From: Campylobacter jejuni
GTDB taxonomy: Bacteria > Campylobacterota > Campylobacteria > Campylobacterales > Campylobacteraceae
DNA: 52,081 nucleotides
Reading direction: 5' to 3'
NCBI RefSeq assembly: GCF_002179635.1
Contig: NZ_NFOE01000105.1
Span: 1 to 52,081 of the forward strand
The translations under genes were made by a program, and so were the position numbers. Below are positions 1-9,859 of this stretch, in pieces. Under the pieces are notes generated by a model, which was not told the origin of the DNA, ran no database searches, and was given only the letters and a program-made list of their open reading frames with translations. Each line of letters starts with the position of its first letter. The stretch's first letter is position 1.

Positions 1-130
1 AATATAGTCAAAAAATATTTTTTTAATAATTATTTATTAAAAATAATAATATTAGTTAAAATTGCTATATGTTTTAAGAAAAATTAATTTTTTTCTATTA
101 TAGTAATATAAAAATATTTCAAGGGGTATT

Positions 131-1159
131 ATGTCTTTACTTTTAAGTGAGCTAAAAATTGGAAATTTTTATGTAAAAAATCGCATTGTAATGCCCCCTA
201 TGGATATGTATGAAACACAAGTTTTAGATGGCAAGATTAATCAATTTCACCTGATGCATTATGGAGCTAGAGCTTTGGGCGGTGTCGGGCTTATTATAGT
301 TCAAGCTTGTGCGATTAATGAAAATGCAAAAATTGCTGATAATGATATAGATCTTTGGGGGGATTTTCAAATTCAAGGACATAAAGAGCTTGTTGAGCTT
401 TGTCATCATTTTGGTGCTAAAATCGCCATTCAGTTAAATCACAGTGGCCGTAAAAATTCGTGCAAAGAAGCCATATCAAAAGCTCCAAGCAATATAGCTT
501 TTAGTGAAAAATTTTCCAAACTTCATGTTTTAAGCAAAGATGAAATTTTACAAATTGAGCAAGAATTTATTCAAAGCGCTAAAAGGGCTAAAGAAGCAGG
601 TTATGACGCAGTAGAGCTTCATAGCGCTCATGGGTATTTGCTTAGTTCGTTTTTATCGCCTTTATCAAATCAAAGAGACGATGAATATGGTGGCAGTTTT
701 GAAAATAGAACACGTCTTTTATGTGATATCATTGAGCGTATAAAAAAAGAAGTTGATATTGCTTTATTTGTAAGAATTTCAGCTACAGAGTGGGAAATGG
801 GTGGTTGGAATTTAGAAGATAGTAAAAAACTTGCTTTGATTTTAGAAAAATTAGGCATTGATATGCTAGATGTTTCAGCAGGAGGAAATATCAACAAACC
901 TTCTTTAATGCCCAACATAGCACCACTTTATCAAGCTCCTTATGCTAAGGCCTTAAAAGAAGTTGTTAAAATTCCTATATCTTGTGTAGGTCTTATAAAT
1001 AGTGCTAGTGAAGGCGAGGCTTTGCTTTTGGGTGAGGTGTGTGATTTGGTTTGTTATGGTAGAAAATTATTAAGAAATCCAAATTTTGCAAATGAAGCCG
1101 CAGTTGCTTTAAATGAAAGAGAAAAAATTATGCCAAATTACTCCAGAGCATATTTGTAA
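131..1159 (+). CDS. NADH:flavin oxidoreductase, old yellow enzyme (YqjM-like) family
   Basis: A 342-residue FMN-dependent ene-reductase of the old yellow enzyme family, expected in the cytosol. It has the YqjM-like N-terminus KNRIVMPPMDMY (residues 16-27), QLNHSGRK (101-108), and the substrate-binding pair H164/H167 in ELHSAHGY followed by SPLSNQRDDEYGG. The cysteine that tunes the flavin in YqjM (Cys26) is replaced by Asp25, while the neighbouring Tyr27 is kept. An AAGGGG ribosome site lies 5 bases before the ATG. The gene runs in the same direction as sdaC, with only about 60 bases between its stop and the sdaC start, so they may be co-transcribed. The natural substrate is unknown. The family call is firm. 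Confidence 0.93.
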   Translation: MSLLLSELKIGNFYVKNRIVMPPMDMYETQVLDGKINQFHLMHYGARALGGVGLIIVQACAINENAKIADNDIDLWGDFQIQGHKELVELCHHFGAKIAIQLNHSGRKNSCKEAISKAPSNIAFSEKFSKLHVLSKDEILQIEQEFIQSAKRAKEAGYDAVELHSAHGYLLSSFLSPLSNQRDDEYGGSFENRTRLLCDIIERIKKEVDIALFVRISATEWEMGGWNLEDSKKLALILEKLGIDMLDVSAGGNINKPSLMPNIAPLYQAPYAKALKEVVKIPISCVGLINSASEGEALLLGEVCDLVCYGRKLLRNPNFANEAAVALNEREKIMPNYSRAYL

Positions 1160-1220
1160 AATAATACAAAAAGTTTTTTTAGGTAAAAGCTTTTTTTATT
1201 ATTTTTTACAAGGAGAAAAT

Positions 1221-2543
1221 GTGGATAATCTTAAGTGGAATTCTTTTGATACGCGTTGGATGCTTTCTCTTTTTGGGACTGCAGTTGGTGCGGGGATTTT
1301 ATTTTTACCTATTAAGGCGGGTGTTGGTGGCTTTTGGCCAGTTGTTGTAATGGCTTTGATTATTTTCCCAATGGTATATTTAAGCCATAGAGCTTTAAGT
1401 CGTTTTGTATGCCAAGCAAATGGTAATGATAAAGACATTACTCATGCGGCTGAAGAGTATTTTGGTAGAAAAGTAAGTATTTTTATTTCTGTGCTTTATT
1501 TCTTTGCAATTTTTCCAATTTGTTTAGCATATTGTGTAGGTATAACTAATACTTTTGAGAGTTTCATTTATAATCAATTCTTACCACTTTTAGATCCAAA
1601 TGGTTCTTTTGCAAGTGCAATTAGTGCTATGTATCAAACAAGTGTTAATGAGCAAGGAAAAACTATAGCTAATTTACTTCCTTTTTATAGAGCGCTTTTT
1701 GCTTTTGTTTTAGTAAGTATTTTTATGCTTATTATGCTTTTTAGTGAAGAATTAATCACTAAAGTATGTGAATGGCTTGTGTATCCTTTATGTGCTATTT
1801 TATTTTTATTTTCTTTATATCTTATCCCACAATGGTCATTTGAAAGTTTTAGCGCTATTCCTGGGACAAAAGAATTTATCACTATAGTATGGCTAACTTT
1901 ACCAGTTTTAGTGTTTTCGTTTAATCACTCACCAGCGATTTCTACTTTTTCTTTAAGTGTAAAAAGACAATATCCTGAAAATTCAGTACAAAAAGCAAAT
2001 CAAGTATTGTTTAGAACTTCTGTGATGTTACTTGCCTTTGTTATGTTTTTTGTGGTATCTTGCGTGCTTTCTTTAACTCCTGCAGAACTTAATGAAGCTA
2101 GAGCACAAAACATACCTGTACTTTCTTATTTTGCTAACAAACTTGATAATCCATTTATTTCTTATGGTGGTCCATTAATCGCATTTTTAGCAATTTCTAG
2201 TTCATTCTTTGGACATTATTTTGGTGCTAGAGAGGGTGCTTATGGTATAGTTAGAAAATGCTGCAAATTAGCAGGCAATGAAAATCCTGATTTGAAAAAA
2301 ATCGCAGTTTATTCAACTTTAGTAATGTATATTGTTATGCTAATTACTGCTTATGTAAATCCAAGTATTTTAGGCTTTATTGAAAGCTTAGGTGGTCCAA
2401 TTATTGCTGCGATTTTATTCTTAATGCCTATGATTGCAATTTACACTGTTTCTAAAATGAAGAAATTCCAAAACAAAGCCTTAGATGCGTTTGTGTTTAT
2501 CACAGGTATTTTGACAATCATCACTGTAATTTATACTTTTTAA
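1221..2543 (+). CDS. sdaC: Serine transporter SdaC (HAAAP family)
   Basis: A 440-residue inner-membrane proton/serine symporter of the hydroxy/aromatic amino acid permease family, with about eleven hydrophobic segments. The family-type opening SLFGTAVGAGILFLPIKAG is visible close to the N-terminus. The open frame extends upstream into the oxidoreductase gene, but the best start is the GTG at 1221, which sits 5 bases after AAGGAG; the longer version lacks a ribosome site. It stops 11 bases before sdaA, so uptake and deamination of serine are probably one operon. Serine is a main carbon source for campylobacters. The symbol rests on similarity to the C. jejuni pair that I remember. Confidence 0.93.
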   Translation: MDNLKWNSFDTRWMLSLFGTAVGAGILFLPIKAGVGGFWPVVVMALIIFPMVYLSHRALSRFVCQANGNDKDITHAAEEYFGRKVSIFISVLYFFAIFPICLAYCVGITNTFESFIYNQFLPLLDPNGSFASAISAMYQTSVNEQGKTIANLLPFYRALFAFVLVSIFMLIMLFSEELITKVCEWLVYPLCAILFLFSLYLIPQWSFESFSAIPGTKEFITIVWLTLPVLVFSFNHSPAISTFSLSVKRQYPENSVQKANQVLFRTSVMLLAFVMFFVVSCVLSLTPAELNEARAQNIPVLSYFANKLDNPFISYGGPLIAFLAISSSFFGHYFGAREGAYGIVRKCCKLAGNENPDLKKIAVYSTLVMYIVMLITAYVNPSILGFIESLGGPIIAAILFLMPMIAIYTVSKMKKFQNKALDAFVFITGILTIITVIYTF

Positions 2544-2554
2544 GGTGCTAGTGA

Positions 2555-3922
2555 ATGAGTAGTAATTTAAGTATATTTAAAGTTGGTGTTGGTCCTTCTT
2601 CTTCTCATACCTTAGGACCAATGTTAGCAGGGAATATGTTTTGTGAAAAAATCAAAGATAAAATCACACAAATTACAAAAATTCAAATCAAACTTTATGG
2701 CTCTTTATCGCTTACTGGTAAAGGCCATTTAAGTGATAAGGCTATTATATGGGGCTTGAGTGGCTTAAGGGCAAAAGAACTCAATGCTGCTTTGCAAGAT
2801 CGCGTTTTTAATAAAATTTTGCAAGATAAAATTTTGGTTTTAAATGCTCAAAAAGAATTAAGTTTTGATTATGATAAAGATTTGATTTTTGAAAAAGATT
2901 TTCTACCTTTGCATGAAAATGGGTTAAGAGTAAGCGCTTATGATGAAAACGGAGAAATCATTGCTGAAGAAATTTATTATTCAGTGGGCGGTGGTTTTGT
3001 TATGAGTGAAGCTGAGCTTCAAAAACACAAAGATGGAGCTTGTGAGCAAAAACATACTAAATTAGAACTTGATATTAATAATGCAAGCGATGCTTTAAGG
3101 ATTTGCGAAGAAAAATCATGGGATCTAGCAAAACTTTCTTATGAATATGAGCTTCAATTTCACACCAAAGAAGAAATTAGAGCTTATTGTTTAGAAATTT
3201 GGGAAGTAATGCAAGAGGTTTATTATAATGGTATTCATCCAAGTTCAGATTTCCTTCCAGGAAATTTACATTTAAAACGCCGTGCGAAAGGACTAAATGA
3301 GCGTTTGGCTATGACAAGTGATCCTTTAGGAATTATTGATTTTATTTCTTTATATGCTATTGCTATTGCAGAAGAGAACGCAAGTGGAGCTAGAGTGGTA
3401 ACTGCTCCAACTAATGGAGCATGTGCTGTTGTGCCTGCTGTAATGCTCTATCTTAAAAATCACACGGTTGGCTTTAACGATGAAAAAGCTATTAATTTTT
3501 TACTTACTGCTATGTTAATAGGCTCTTTTTATAAGAAAAATGCAAGCATAAGCGGTGCTGAAGCTGGCTGTCAAGCTGAAATTGGCAGTGCAAGTTCTAT
3601 GGCAGCAGGAGCTATGGCTACTGTGATGGGTTTTGATGCAAAGATAGCTTGTAATGCTGCTGAAATTGCAATGGAGCATCATTTGGGGCTAACTTGTGAT
3701 CCAGTAAGTGGTTTGGTGCAAATTCCTTGTATAGAAAGAAATGCTTTTGGAGCGATTAAAGCTATTTCAGCCGCTAGAATGGCAATGAGTAGAAAATCAA
3801 CTCCAAAAGTAAGTCTTGATGAGGTTATAAAAACTATGTATGAAACCGGCAAGGATATGAACTCAAAATACAAAGAAACTTCTTTAGGTGGCTTAGCTAC
3901 CAATCTTACAAGTGTATGCTAA
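2555..3922 (+). CDS. sdaA: L-serine dehydratase, single-chain iron-sulfur type
   Basis: A 455-residue enzyme that deaminates L-serine to pyruvate and ammonia using a 4Fe-4S cluster. The N-terminal beta domain carries the GPSSSHTLGPM motif. The cluster cysteines are C339 (in AEAGCQAE), C381 and C392 (in TCDPVSGLVQIPC). The chain ends in a C-terminal cysteine (C455), as in the Legionella type II enzyme, where the tail cysteine occupies the active site until substrate displaces it. It lies 11 bases after sdaC and is closed by a strong hairpin terminator. The combination of SdaC and SdaA supports growth on serine. Function is very likely as named. Confidence 0.96.
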   Translation: MSSNLSIFKVGVGPSSSHTLGPMLAGNMFCEKIKDKITQITKIQIKLYGSLSLTGKGHLSDKAIIWGLSGLRAKELNAALQDRVFNKILQDKILVLNAQKELSFDYDKDLIFEKDFLPLHENGLRVSAYDENGEIIAEEIYYSVGGGFVMSEAELQKHKDGACEQKHTKLELDINNASDALRICEEKSWDLAKLSYEYELQFHTKEEIRAYCLEIWEVMQEVYYNGIHPSSDFLPGNLHLKRRAKGLNERLAMTSDPLGIIDFISLYAIAIAEENASGARVVTAPTNGACAVVPAVMLYLKNHTVGFNDEKAINFLLTAMLIGSFYKKNASISGAEAGCQAEIGSASSMAAGAMATVMGFDAKIACNAAEIAMEHHLGLTCDPVSGLVQIPCIERNAFGAIKAISAARMAMSRKSTPKVSLDEVIKTMYETGKDMNSKYKETSLGGLATNLTSVC

Positions 3923-3952
3923 AACCTTAAGTTTTAGAACTTAAGGTTTTTT
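3921..3952 (+). terminator. Intrinsic terminator after sdaA
   Basis: An 11-bp perfect stem (AAAACCTTAAG with CTTAAGGTTTT) and an 8-base loop, followed by further T residues. It starts at the sdaA stop codon and closes the sdaC-sdaA unit. Confidence 0.85.
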
Positions 3953-4012
3953 CCTTAAAGCTTTTAAAAGCGCATAAATGCTAAATTTTTAAAAATTTTA
4001 AGGAAAATATAA

Positions 4013-4768
4013 ATGATAGAAATTAAAAAACCAGCAGAAATAGAAAAACTACGCAAAGCAAATGAGCTTGTAGCTAGAACGCTTGATTATCTAGAGGGTA
4101 TTATAGTTCCAGGTATGAGCTTAAAAGAAATTGATATTAAAGCAGAAGAATTTATACTTGATCATGGTGCAAAACCATCTTTTAAAGGTTTGTATGGTTT
4201 TCCAGGTAGTATTTGCATCTCGCTTAATCAAGCTTGCATTCATGGCGTAGGTGATGAGCGTATTTTAAAAGAAGGTGATATTTTAGGGCTTGATGTAGGT
4301 ACTTGTATAGACGGATATTATGGAGACGCAGCAAGGACTATACCTATAGGTAAAATTTCAGCCACCGATGAAGCGTTAATTGCTTGTGCTAAAGATGCTT
4401 TGTATTATGCTATAGATATTATCAAAGAAGGTATGCGTTTTAAAGAGCTTTCATATGAGCTTGGTGAGTTTATCACTAAAAGAGGATTTGTGCCTTTGAA
4501 AGGTTATTGTGGTCATGGTATAGGTAAAAAACCTCACGGTGAGCCTGAAATTCCAAATTATTTAGAACCAGGTGCTAGTGCAAAAAGTGGCCCTAAAATA
4601 AAAAATGGCATGGTATTTTGCATAGAACCTATGGTATGCCAAAAAGATGGTACGCCAATACATTTAAAAGGTAATTGGGAAGCAGGAAGTAAAGATGGTT
4701 TAAATGCGGCTCATTATGAGCATTGTGTTGCTATTATAAATGGTAAAGTAGATATTTTATCTAAGTAA
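4013..4768 (+). CDS. map: Methionine aminopeptidase, type I
   Basis: A 251-residue cytosolic metallopeptidase that removes the initiator methionine from new proteins. All expected residues are visible: H77, metal ligands D94 (LGLDVG), D105 (YGDAAR), H168 (GHGIG), E205 (IEPM) and E236 (YEHC). AAGGAAAA precedes the ATG. Here it is a single gene between sdaA and docB, not beside secY-infA as in many bacteria. Its stop codon lies inside a hairpin shared with the convergent docB gene. Confidence 0.97.
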   Translation: MIEIKKPAEIEKLRKANELVARTLDYLEGIIVPGMSLKEIDIKAEEFILDHGAKPSFKGLYGFPGSICISLNQACIHGVGDERILKEGDILGLDVGTCIDGYYGDAARTIPIGKISATDEALIACAKDALYYAIDIIKEGMRFKELSYELGEFITKRGFVPLKGYCGHGIGKKPHGEPEIPNYLEPGASAKSGPKIKNGMVFCIEPMVCQKDGTPIHLKGNWEAGSKDGLNAAHYEHCVAIINGKVDILSK

Positions 4769-4789
4769 GAAAGTTTAATCTTTCTTACT
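4764..4789. terminator. Bidirectional terminator between map and docB
   Basis: A 10-bp perfect stem AGTAAGAAAG / CTTTCTTACT with a 6-base loop. The stop codons of both convergent genes lie inside the stem arms, so one hairpin ends both transcripts. Confidence 0.7.
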
Positions 4790-6587
4790 CGAATGTTTTT
4801 AATTTTTCTGAAAGTTTAGAAGCATTTTCTAAAACATCTTGTGAAATTTGTGTTAAATCAAGTGAGTAATTTTTAACACAATTTGCAAGTTCAGTTACTT
4901 TTTCTATATTTTGTTCTAGTTCATTCATTTTAGCTTTTGATTCATCACTTTTTTCTTCCATGATTTTAGTAGAATGAATACTTGTTTTTAATTTTTCTAT
5001 AGACGTTCCAACCTCACCTTGTAAGATATTAGCTTTATTAGAAGTATCATTCATGGACTGATGAATCCCATCCATTAAGCTTTTGTTGTCATTGATTTGT
5101 TGTACTATAGTTCTTACGGTAGTTTCTATAGCAACTAGGGATTTTGTGGTTTTATCAGCTAGGTTTCTAACTTCATCAGCAACAACAGCAAAGCCACGTC
5201 CATGCTCACCCGCACGCGCTGCTTCAATAGCTGCATTTAAAGCTAGTAAGTTGGTTTGATCTGCTATATCTTTTATAGTAGTGGTAACCTCTACTATACT
5301 GTCAGCACTTTGCACTAGCATATCCATAGCGCTTAAAACACTTTGTTCTTTTTCGCCACTTAATAATATAAGTTCTACTAATTCTTTAAGAGTGGTCTCA
5401 ACTTCACCCATAACTTCTTGCATGTCATACATATCTTTTATAGTGTTTTTAGCTAGGTTTTGAGTTAAGTCTATATGGCTTTCTAAAACAGAACTTATTT
5501 CATGAACATTAGAAATTTGCTCATGCTGCAAAAGTGAGCTTTGCTGTAAAACTTCAGCATTTTGAGAAAGTTTTTGTGAGCTTTTATGGCTTGAATTTGC
5601 AGTCTGTATAGCTTCTAAAACTGAATTTTGTACTATTTGTATAAAAGAGTTTATATAACCAGCACTTGTAGCTAATTCACTTTTTTTATCAATGTCTAAT
5701 CTTGCACTTAAATTTGCATGCTCACCAGCTAAGTTTGCACTTAGTTTTTCTAGCAAAGATATAGGTATAATTACTTTTTTTAATGTTAGTAATATAAAAA
5801 ATACCAACACAGTTAAAATAAATAAGAAAATTCCTATAGCGGTGTAAAGATTATATTTATTATTAAGATTAATTTCTTGAGCAATTAAATTTTTATGAGC
5901 AATAATTTCTTTTTGTAGTTCTTGGTCAAGAAAACTTTGAGAATTATCTTTTAAAACTTTTATTTGATTTAGTATCATTTTACAATGTGTGCTAAAAAGC
6001 TCAAATAATTCTTGTGGCAATTGAGAATCTTTTGCATTCAAATTTGTGACAAGATTTTGTAGTCTATTTTGTGATAAAGGCTCTAATATATCCATAGTTC
6101 CTATAATACTTAATATATCTCCTGTGTAATCTATTTGTTTAGCTTCTTGAGTATTGAGTGCTATTTGACTTGTTTGCTTGATGATTTCTTGTTGAATTTC
6201 ATAAAGGTATAGTTTTGAGTTTATAGCAATGGAATTAGCTGATTTGAAATGTTGTAATTGAGTGTTTTTTTTCTCAAAAATTGTTTGTATTTTTTTGATG
6301 TCTATTTTATTAGCTTTCAAAATTGCTAAAGTATTTTCAAAATCTTGCACTAAAGCAACGCTAGTATCATAGTTTTGCAAGTTGAGTTTATTTTTAAAAA
6401 TCTCATCTATTTTGGTATCTAGAATTTCTAATTTTTGAAATGAACCCATAATGAGTGAATTTCTTTTTGTAGTGTTATAGGTATCAAAAATAAACAAAGT
6501 CAAAGTTAAAAGTAACACCAAAACCACTATAGATAAAGTAATAAATTGTTTTAAAAAAGAAAAAGATTTTTTATTTGAGTGGATCAT
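4785..6587 (-). CDS. docB: Methyl-accepting chemotaxis protein (DocB/Tlp10-like)
   Basis: A 600-residue chemoreceptor. It has an N-terminal membrane segment (about 16-32), a roughly 210-residue mostly helical periplasmic sensor region, a second membrane segment (about 247-268), a HAMP-like linker and a cytoplasmic signalling coiled coil with the conserved tip [20 protein letters not shown]. It overlaps the 3' end of the upstream di-haem peroxidase gene by 17 bases, with an AGGAGA ribosome site inside that gene. The peroxidase-chemoreceptor pair matches the docA-docB colonisation locus of C. jejuni as I remember it; the gene name is given on that basis. The ligand is not predictable from sequence. 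Confidence 0.9.
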   Translation of the reverse strand: MIHSNKKSFSFLKQFITLSIVVLVLLLTLTLFIFDTYNTTKRNSLIMGSFQKLEILDTKIDEIFKNKLNLQNYDTSVALVQDFENTLAILKANKIDIKKIQTIFEKKNTQLQHFKSANSIAINSKLYLYEIQQEIIKQTSQIALNTQEAKQIDYTGDILSIIGTMDILEPLSQNRLQNLVTNLNAKDSQLPQELFELFSTHCKMILNQIKVLKDNSQSFLDQELQKEIIAHKNLIAQEINLNNKYNLYTAIGIFLFILTVLVFFILLTLKKVIIPISLLEKLSANLAGEHANLSARLDIDKKSELATSAGYINSFIQIVQNSVLEAIQTANSSHKSSQKLSQNAEVLQQSSLLQHEQISNVHEISSVLESHIDLTQNLAKNTIKDMYDMQEVMGEVETTLKELVELILLSGEKEQSVLSAMDMLVQSADSIVEVTTTIKDIADQTNLLALNAAIEAARAGEHGRGFAVVADEVRNLADKTTKSLVAIETTVRTIVQQINDNKSLMDGIHQSMNDTSNKANILQGEVGTSIEKLKTSIHSTKIMEEKSDESKAKMNELEQNIEKVTELANCVKNYSLDLTQISQDVLENASKLSEKLKTFE

Positions 6588-7491
6588 GGTATTCTCCTGT
6601 TAAAGAATTTAAAAACGCAACTATATCATCAACCACATCTTGCTCTAAAAATTTACCAAGTTGATAATACGCCATAAATTGCACACAAGCATCAAGTGTT
6701 GGCATGGAGCCATCGTGAAAATAAGGAGCAGTTTTAGCTATATTTCTAAGGCTTGGGACTTTTACTACAAATTGATCATGAGGATCTTGGGTAATCTCAT
6801 AGCGCCCTTTCCAGTTTGTTCCATTATCATAAGGCACAAATACTCCCATTTTTTGATACATATTACCACCTACATTCTGTCCTTGATGGCAAGCTATACA
6901 ACCATTTGATAAAAAGGCATTATAACCTCTTTTTGCTTGCTCACTTATAGCGTTTTTATCACCCTTTAAATAGCGATCAAAAGGTGAATTTGGAGTAAGT
7001 AAGGTTTTTTGAAATTCAGCTAAAGCATGTGTTATATTATCAAAGGTTATTTCTCCGTAAAGTCTTTTAAATTCTTTTTCATAAATTGGGTTAGCTTTTA
7101 CTATTTGCACCACTTCATCTGCATCTTTTAAACCCATTTCTTTAGGATTTAGTAAAGGATGTTTAGCTTGATCTTGCAAATCTTTTGCATTGCCTCTCCA
7201 AAATTGCGCTAGATTAAAAACAGCATTGAAATTTGTAGGGGTATGGAATGGTTCATCTACTATACCATTAGTACCTGTTGAAAAAGTTTTATTATCTACT
7301 CCAAAATTCGCAATATCATGACAGCTATTGCAAGATACTTTTTTATCTTTTGATAAACTTGTATCCATATAAAGTTTTTTCCCTAAGATAGCTTTTTCTT
7401 TATCATAAGGTATGCTTTCTGGTATAGGTGTGATCATTTCAAGTGCTAAAAGCGGTAGTAAAGAAAATATTAAAATAATAAAAATTTTCAT
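6571..7491 (-). CDS. docA: Di-haem cytochrome c peroxidase (DocA-like)
   Basis: A 306-residue periplasmic peroxidase that reduces hydrogen peroxide with electrons from cytochrome c. It has a signal peptide (about residues 1-17) and two haem c sites, CNSCH (54-58) and CIACH (198-202), the arrangement of the CcpA/MauG family. Two ATGs are in frame at 7497 and 7491; AAAGGA sits only 2 bases from the first and 8 from the second, so 7491 is chosen. The gene is co-transcribed with, and overlaps, the chemoreceptor gene. C. jejuni has two such peroxidases; the neighbour identifies this one as the DocA type. Confidence 0.93.
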   Translation of the reverse strand: MKIFIILIFSLLPLLALEMITPIPESIPYDKEKAILGKKLYMDTSLSKDKKVSCNSCHDIANFGVDNKTFSTGTNGIVDEPFHTPTNFNAVFNLAQFWRGNAKDLQDQAKHPLLNPKEMGLKDADEVVQIVKANPIYEKEFKRLYGEITFDNITHALAEFQKTLLTPNSPFDRYLKGDKNAISEQAKRGYNAFLSNGCIACHQGQNVGGNMYQKMGVFVPYDNGTNWKGRYEITQDPHDQFVVKVPSLRNIAKTAPYFHDGSMPTLDACVQFMAYYQLGKFLEQDVVDDIVAFLNSLTGEYHDPLK

Positions 7492-7548
7492 AATCATTTT
7501 CCTTTATTTTTATAAATTTTTAATTAATAATTTTTCTTAATTATAACA

Positions 7549-8838
7549 TTAAAATCTTAATCTCTTATAAGTAAGCACAGTGGCTAGCAACGTTATTAGT
7601 GAAAGAAATAAAATATAAATAAAAATTCCATATATAAAAGGATTTTCAGGTTTTATAGCTAAAGAGTGTAATGCAAATACAAGTTGAGGTGTAAAGCCAC
7701 CTGCTATGGCATAAGCTATATTATAAGAAAAAGAAATCCCGCTAAAATGAATACTTGGTTTAAAAATTTTACACATTAAAATAGGTGCTAAAGCATTAAT
7801 ACCACCAAAAAAACATGCTATAAAATAAAAATATATACTCAAATGTAAAATTTGTGCATAGAAAAAATAAAAATAAAAAAAGCAAGAAAGACTAAAACCT
7901 AATGTAAAAATCAAACTAGTGGTTAAAAAACCAAATTTATCTACCCAAATTCCAGCAAGCAAGGTTCCGCAAGATAAAATTACTATTGCAATCATTTGTA
8001 TTAAAATAGCATCTGTTTTATCAAGAACTAAAACTTCAGGTATAAAATTTGGCATAAGCAAAATAAGTATGATTACACAAGCTGTAAGCATCCATGTTAA
8101 AAGCATAGAGGCGATGATATCTAAAAAAATATTTTTTTCTTTAAAAAATGTTTTTAAAGGAAATTTTTCTAAGCTATTTTCTTGGTACATTTTTTGAAAA
8201 ACAGGTGTTTCTTCTAGAAATTTTCTTAGATATATTGAAATAATGCCAAAAATACCACCTATAGCAAATGGAATACGCCAAGCATAATCATAAATTGATT
8301 CTTGATCAAAACAATGGTTAATTATTAGTGCAACAAAACATCCTAAAAGGATACCAAAAGCCATGGAGGCATTAATAGCGCTAATATAAAAACTATCTTT
8401 ACCATCAGGTGCGTGCTCTTTCACAAATACCCAAGCACCAGGCAATTCCTCTCCTATAGCTATACCTTGAGCTATTCTAACAAGTAGTAAAAAAATAGGA
8501 GCCAAATAACCTATGTTTTCAAAAGTAGGTATAAAAGCTAAAGAAAAAGTTGGAAGCACCATGAGCAATATACTTAGCATAAACATTTTCTTACGACCAA
8601 ATTTATCGCCAAAATGAGCCATAACTATACCACCAAGTGGTCTAGCTAAATATCCTGCTGCAAAAGCTCCATAAGTATTTAAAAGTTTCCAAAAATCACT
8701 CATATCACTTGGAAAAAAATTTCTTGAAATATAATTAGCAAAAAAGACAAAAATCACAAAGTCATAAAATTCTAAAGCTCCACCTAAAGAAGATAAGGAA
8801 AGAGTTTTATAATCACTTCTTTTTAAACTTTTTGGCAT
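7549..8838 (-). CDS. Major facilitator transporter, metabolite:H+ symporter family
   Basis: A 429-residue inner-membrane carrier with twelve predicted helices. The start GGALEFYDFVIF and loop motif GDKFGRKK are typical of the metabolite:H+ symporter subfamily (proline/betaine, alpha-ketoglutarate, citrate and shikimate carriers). The substrate cannot be told from sequence. It lies upstream of and divergent from infA, the position of Cj1588c in C. jejuni as I remember it. The ribosome site before the ATG is weak. Confidence 0.88.
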   Translation of the reverse strand: MPKSLKRSDYKTLSLSSLGGALEFYDFVIFVFFANYISRNFFPSDMSDFWKLLNTYGAFAAGYLARPLGGIVMAHFGDKFGRKKMFMLSILLMVLPTFSLAFIPTFENIGYLAPIFLLLVRIAQGIAIGEELPGAWVFVKEHAPDGKDSFYISAINASMAFGILLGCFVALIINHCFDQESIYDYAWRIPFAIGGIFGIISIYLRKFLEETPVFQKMYQENSLEKFPLKTFFKEKNIFLDIIASMLLTWMLTACVIILILLMPNFIPEVLVLDKTDAILIQMIAIVILSCGTLLAGIWVDKFGFLTTSLIFTLGFSLSCFFYFYFFYAQILHLSIYFYFIACFFGGINALAPILMCKIFKPSIHFSGISFSYNIAYAIAGGFTPQLVFALHSLAIKPENPFIYGIFIYILFLSLITLLATVLTYKRLRF

Positions 8839-8975
8839 TTAAATACTTTCTTTTTTTGTAGTAATTTTATAATTATAGTGAAAAAATATCATAGTTTGTC
8901 AAAAAATATTAAAAATTTAAAAAGAAAAATTGTGTTAAAATAATAGTTTTGTATTTTAATAGAAAGGAGAATGCA

Positions 8976-9194
8976 TTGGCAAAAGATGATATTATCGAAA
9001 TCGATGGTAATGTAATCGAAGCTTTACCTAATGCAACTTTTAAAGTTGAATTAGATAATAAACATGTGATACTTTGTCATATTGCAGGTAAGATGCGTAT
9101 GCATTATATTAGGATTATGCCTGGCGATAGAGTTAAAGTAGAGCTAACGCCTTATAGTCTAGATAAGGGTCGTATTACATTTAGATACAAATAA
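8976..9194 (+). CDS. infA: Translation initiation factor IF-1
   Basis: A 72-residue OB-fold protein that binds the 30S A site during initiation. The sequence [20 protein letters not shown] and the ending GRITFRYK are diagnostic. The start is a TTG placed 6 bases after AAGGAG; the in-frame upstream extension adds nine residues that IF-1 lacks, so TTG 8976 is preferred. It heads the ribosomal protein and alpha-subunit cluster. Confidence 0.96.
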   Translation: MAKDDIIEIDGNVIEALPNATFKVELDNKHVILCHIAGKMRMHYIRIMPGDRVKVELTPYSLDKGRITFRYK

Positions 9195-9223
9195 GTCTAA
9201 GTTGTTTAAAAGCAAAAGTAAAG

Positions 9224-9352
9224 TATAATTAGCACTTTTGCAGAAATTGCAATAAAACTGTATGAAGAAGTATTTTCAAAATCACCACTTATTTTGAAAA
9301 TAGTTGGTTGCTCTAAAAACCTGGTGCAGTTGTAAAAAAGTGGAATTTACAA
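9224..9352 (+). promoter_or_regulatory. Promoter and structured leader upstream of rpmJ
   Basis: A TATAAT box (9224-9229) is followed by about 130 untranslated bases before rpmJ. The leader can form a perfect 12-bp hairpin (TATTTTCAAAAT at 9271-9282 with 9291-9302) and a second 7-bp hairpin (9330-9336 with 9346-9352) just upstream of the ribosome site. Neither is followed by a T run. It may be the site for feedback control by a ribosomal protein, such as S4, encoded downstream; that role is inference. Confidence 0.5.
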
Positions 9353-9367
9353 TAACAGGAGTAAAGC

Positions 9368-9481
9368 ATGAAAGTTAGACCATCTGTTAAAAAGATGTGT
9401 GACAAATGCAAAGTAGTTCGTCGTAAAGGCGTAGTTCGCATTATTTGCGAAAATCCAAAACACAAACAAAGACAAGGATAA
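9368..9481 (+). CDS. rpmJ: 50S ribosomal protein L36
   Basis: A 37-residue ribosomal protein beginning [15 protein letters not shown]. It carries the zinc ribbon of the C+ type, with C11, C14, C27 and H32. A purine-rich ribosome site (AGGAG) precedes the ATG by 7 bases. It lies 3 bases before rpsM. It was found by reading the gap between infA and rpsM. Confidence 0.97.
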
Positions 9482-9484
9482 TTT

Positions 9485-9850
9485 ATGGCTCGTATTGCAG
9501 GTGTGGATTTACCAAAGAAAAAAAGAATTGAATATGGCTTGACTTATATTTATGGTATAGGTTTACATACTTCAAGAAAAATCTTAGATAAAACAGGAAT
9601 TTCTTATGATAAAAGAGTTCATGAGCTAAGTGAAGATGAAGCAGCAGCTATCCGTAAAGAAATTCAAGAAAATTATATGGTTGAGGGTGATCTTAGAAAA
9701 CAAGTTGCTATGGATATCAAAGCATTGATGGATCTAGGAAGCTTTAGAGGCTTAAGACATAGAAAAGGCTTACCAGTTCGTGGTCAAAAAACTAAAACAA
9801 ATGCCAGAACTAGAAAAGGTAAGAGAAAAACCGTTGGTGCAAAATCATAA
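9485..9850 (+). CDS. rpsM: 30S ribosomal protein S13
   Basis: A 121-residue head protein of the small subunit. It begins [20 protein letters not shown] and has a basic tail with [18 protein letters not shown], both characteristic of S13. It is the second gene of the rpmJ-rpsM-rpsK-rpsD-rpoA-rplQ operon, with 3 bases to rpmJ and 9 to rpsK. Confidence 0.98.
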   Translation: MARIAGVDLPKKKRIEYGLTYIYGIGLHTSRKILDKTGISYDKRVHELSEDEAAAIRKEIQENYMVEGDLRKQVAMDIKALMDLGSFRGLRHRKGLPVRGQKTKTNARTRKGKRKTVGAKS

Positions 9851-9859
9851 GGATAGAAA

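Noticed and set aside
357-362. G6 tract in the oxidoreductase gene (and a similar one near 24128 in the nfu-like gene)
   Set aside because: Six G is below the length at which Campylobacter tracts are commonly hypervariable, and both genes are intact.
1113-1220. Longer start of the serine transporter overlapping the oxidoreductase gene
   Set aside because: No ribosome site; the GTG at 1221 follows AAGGAG and matches family length.
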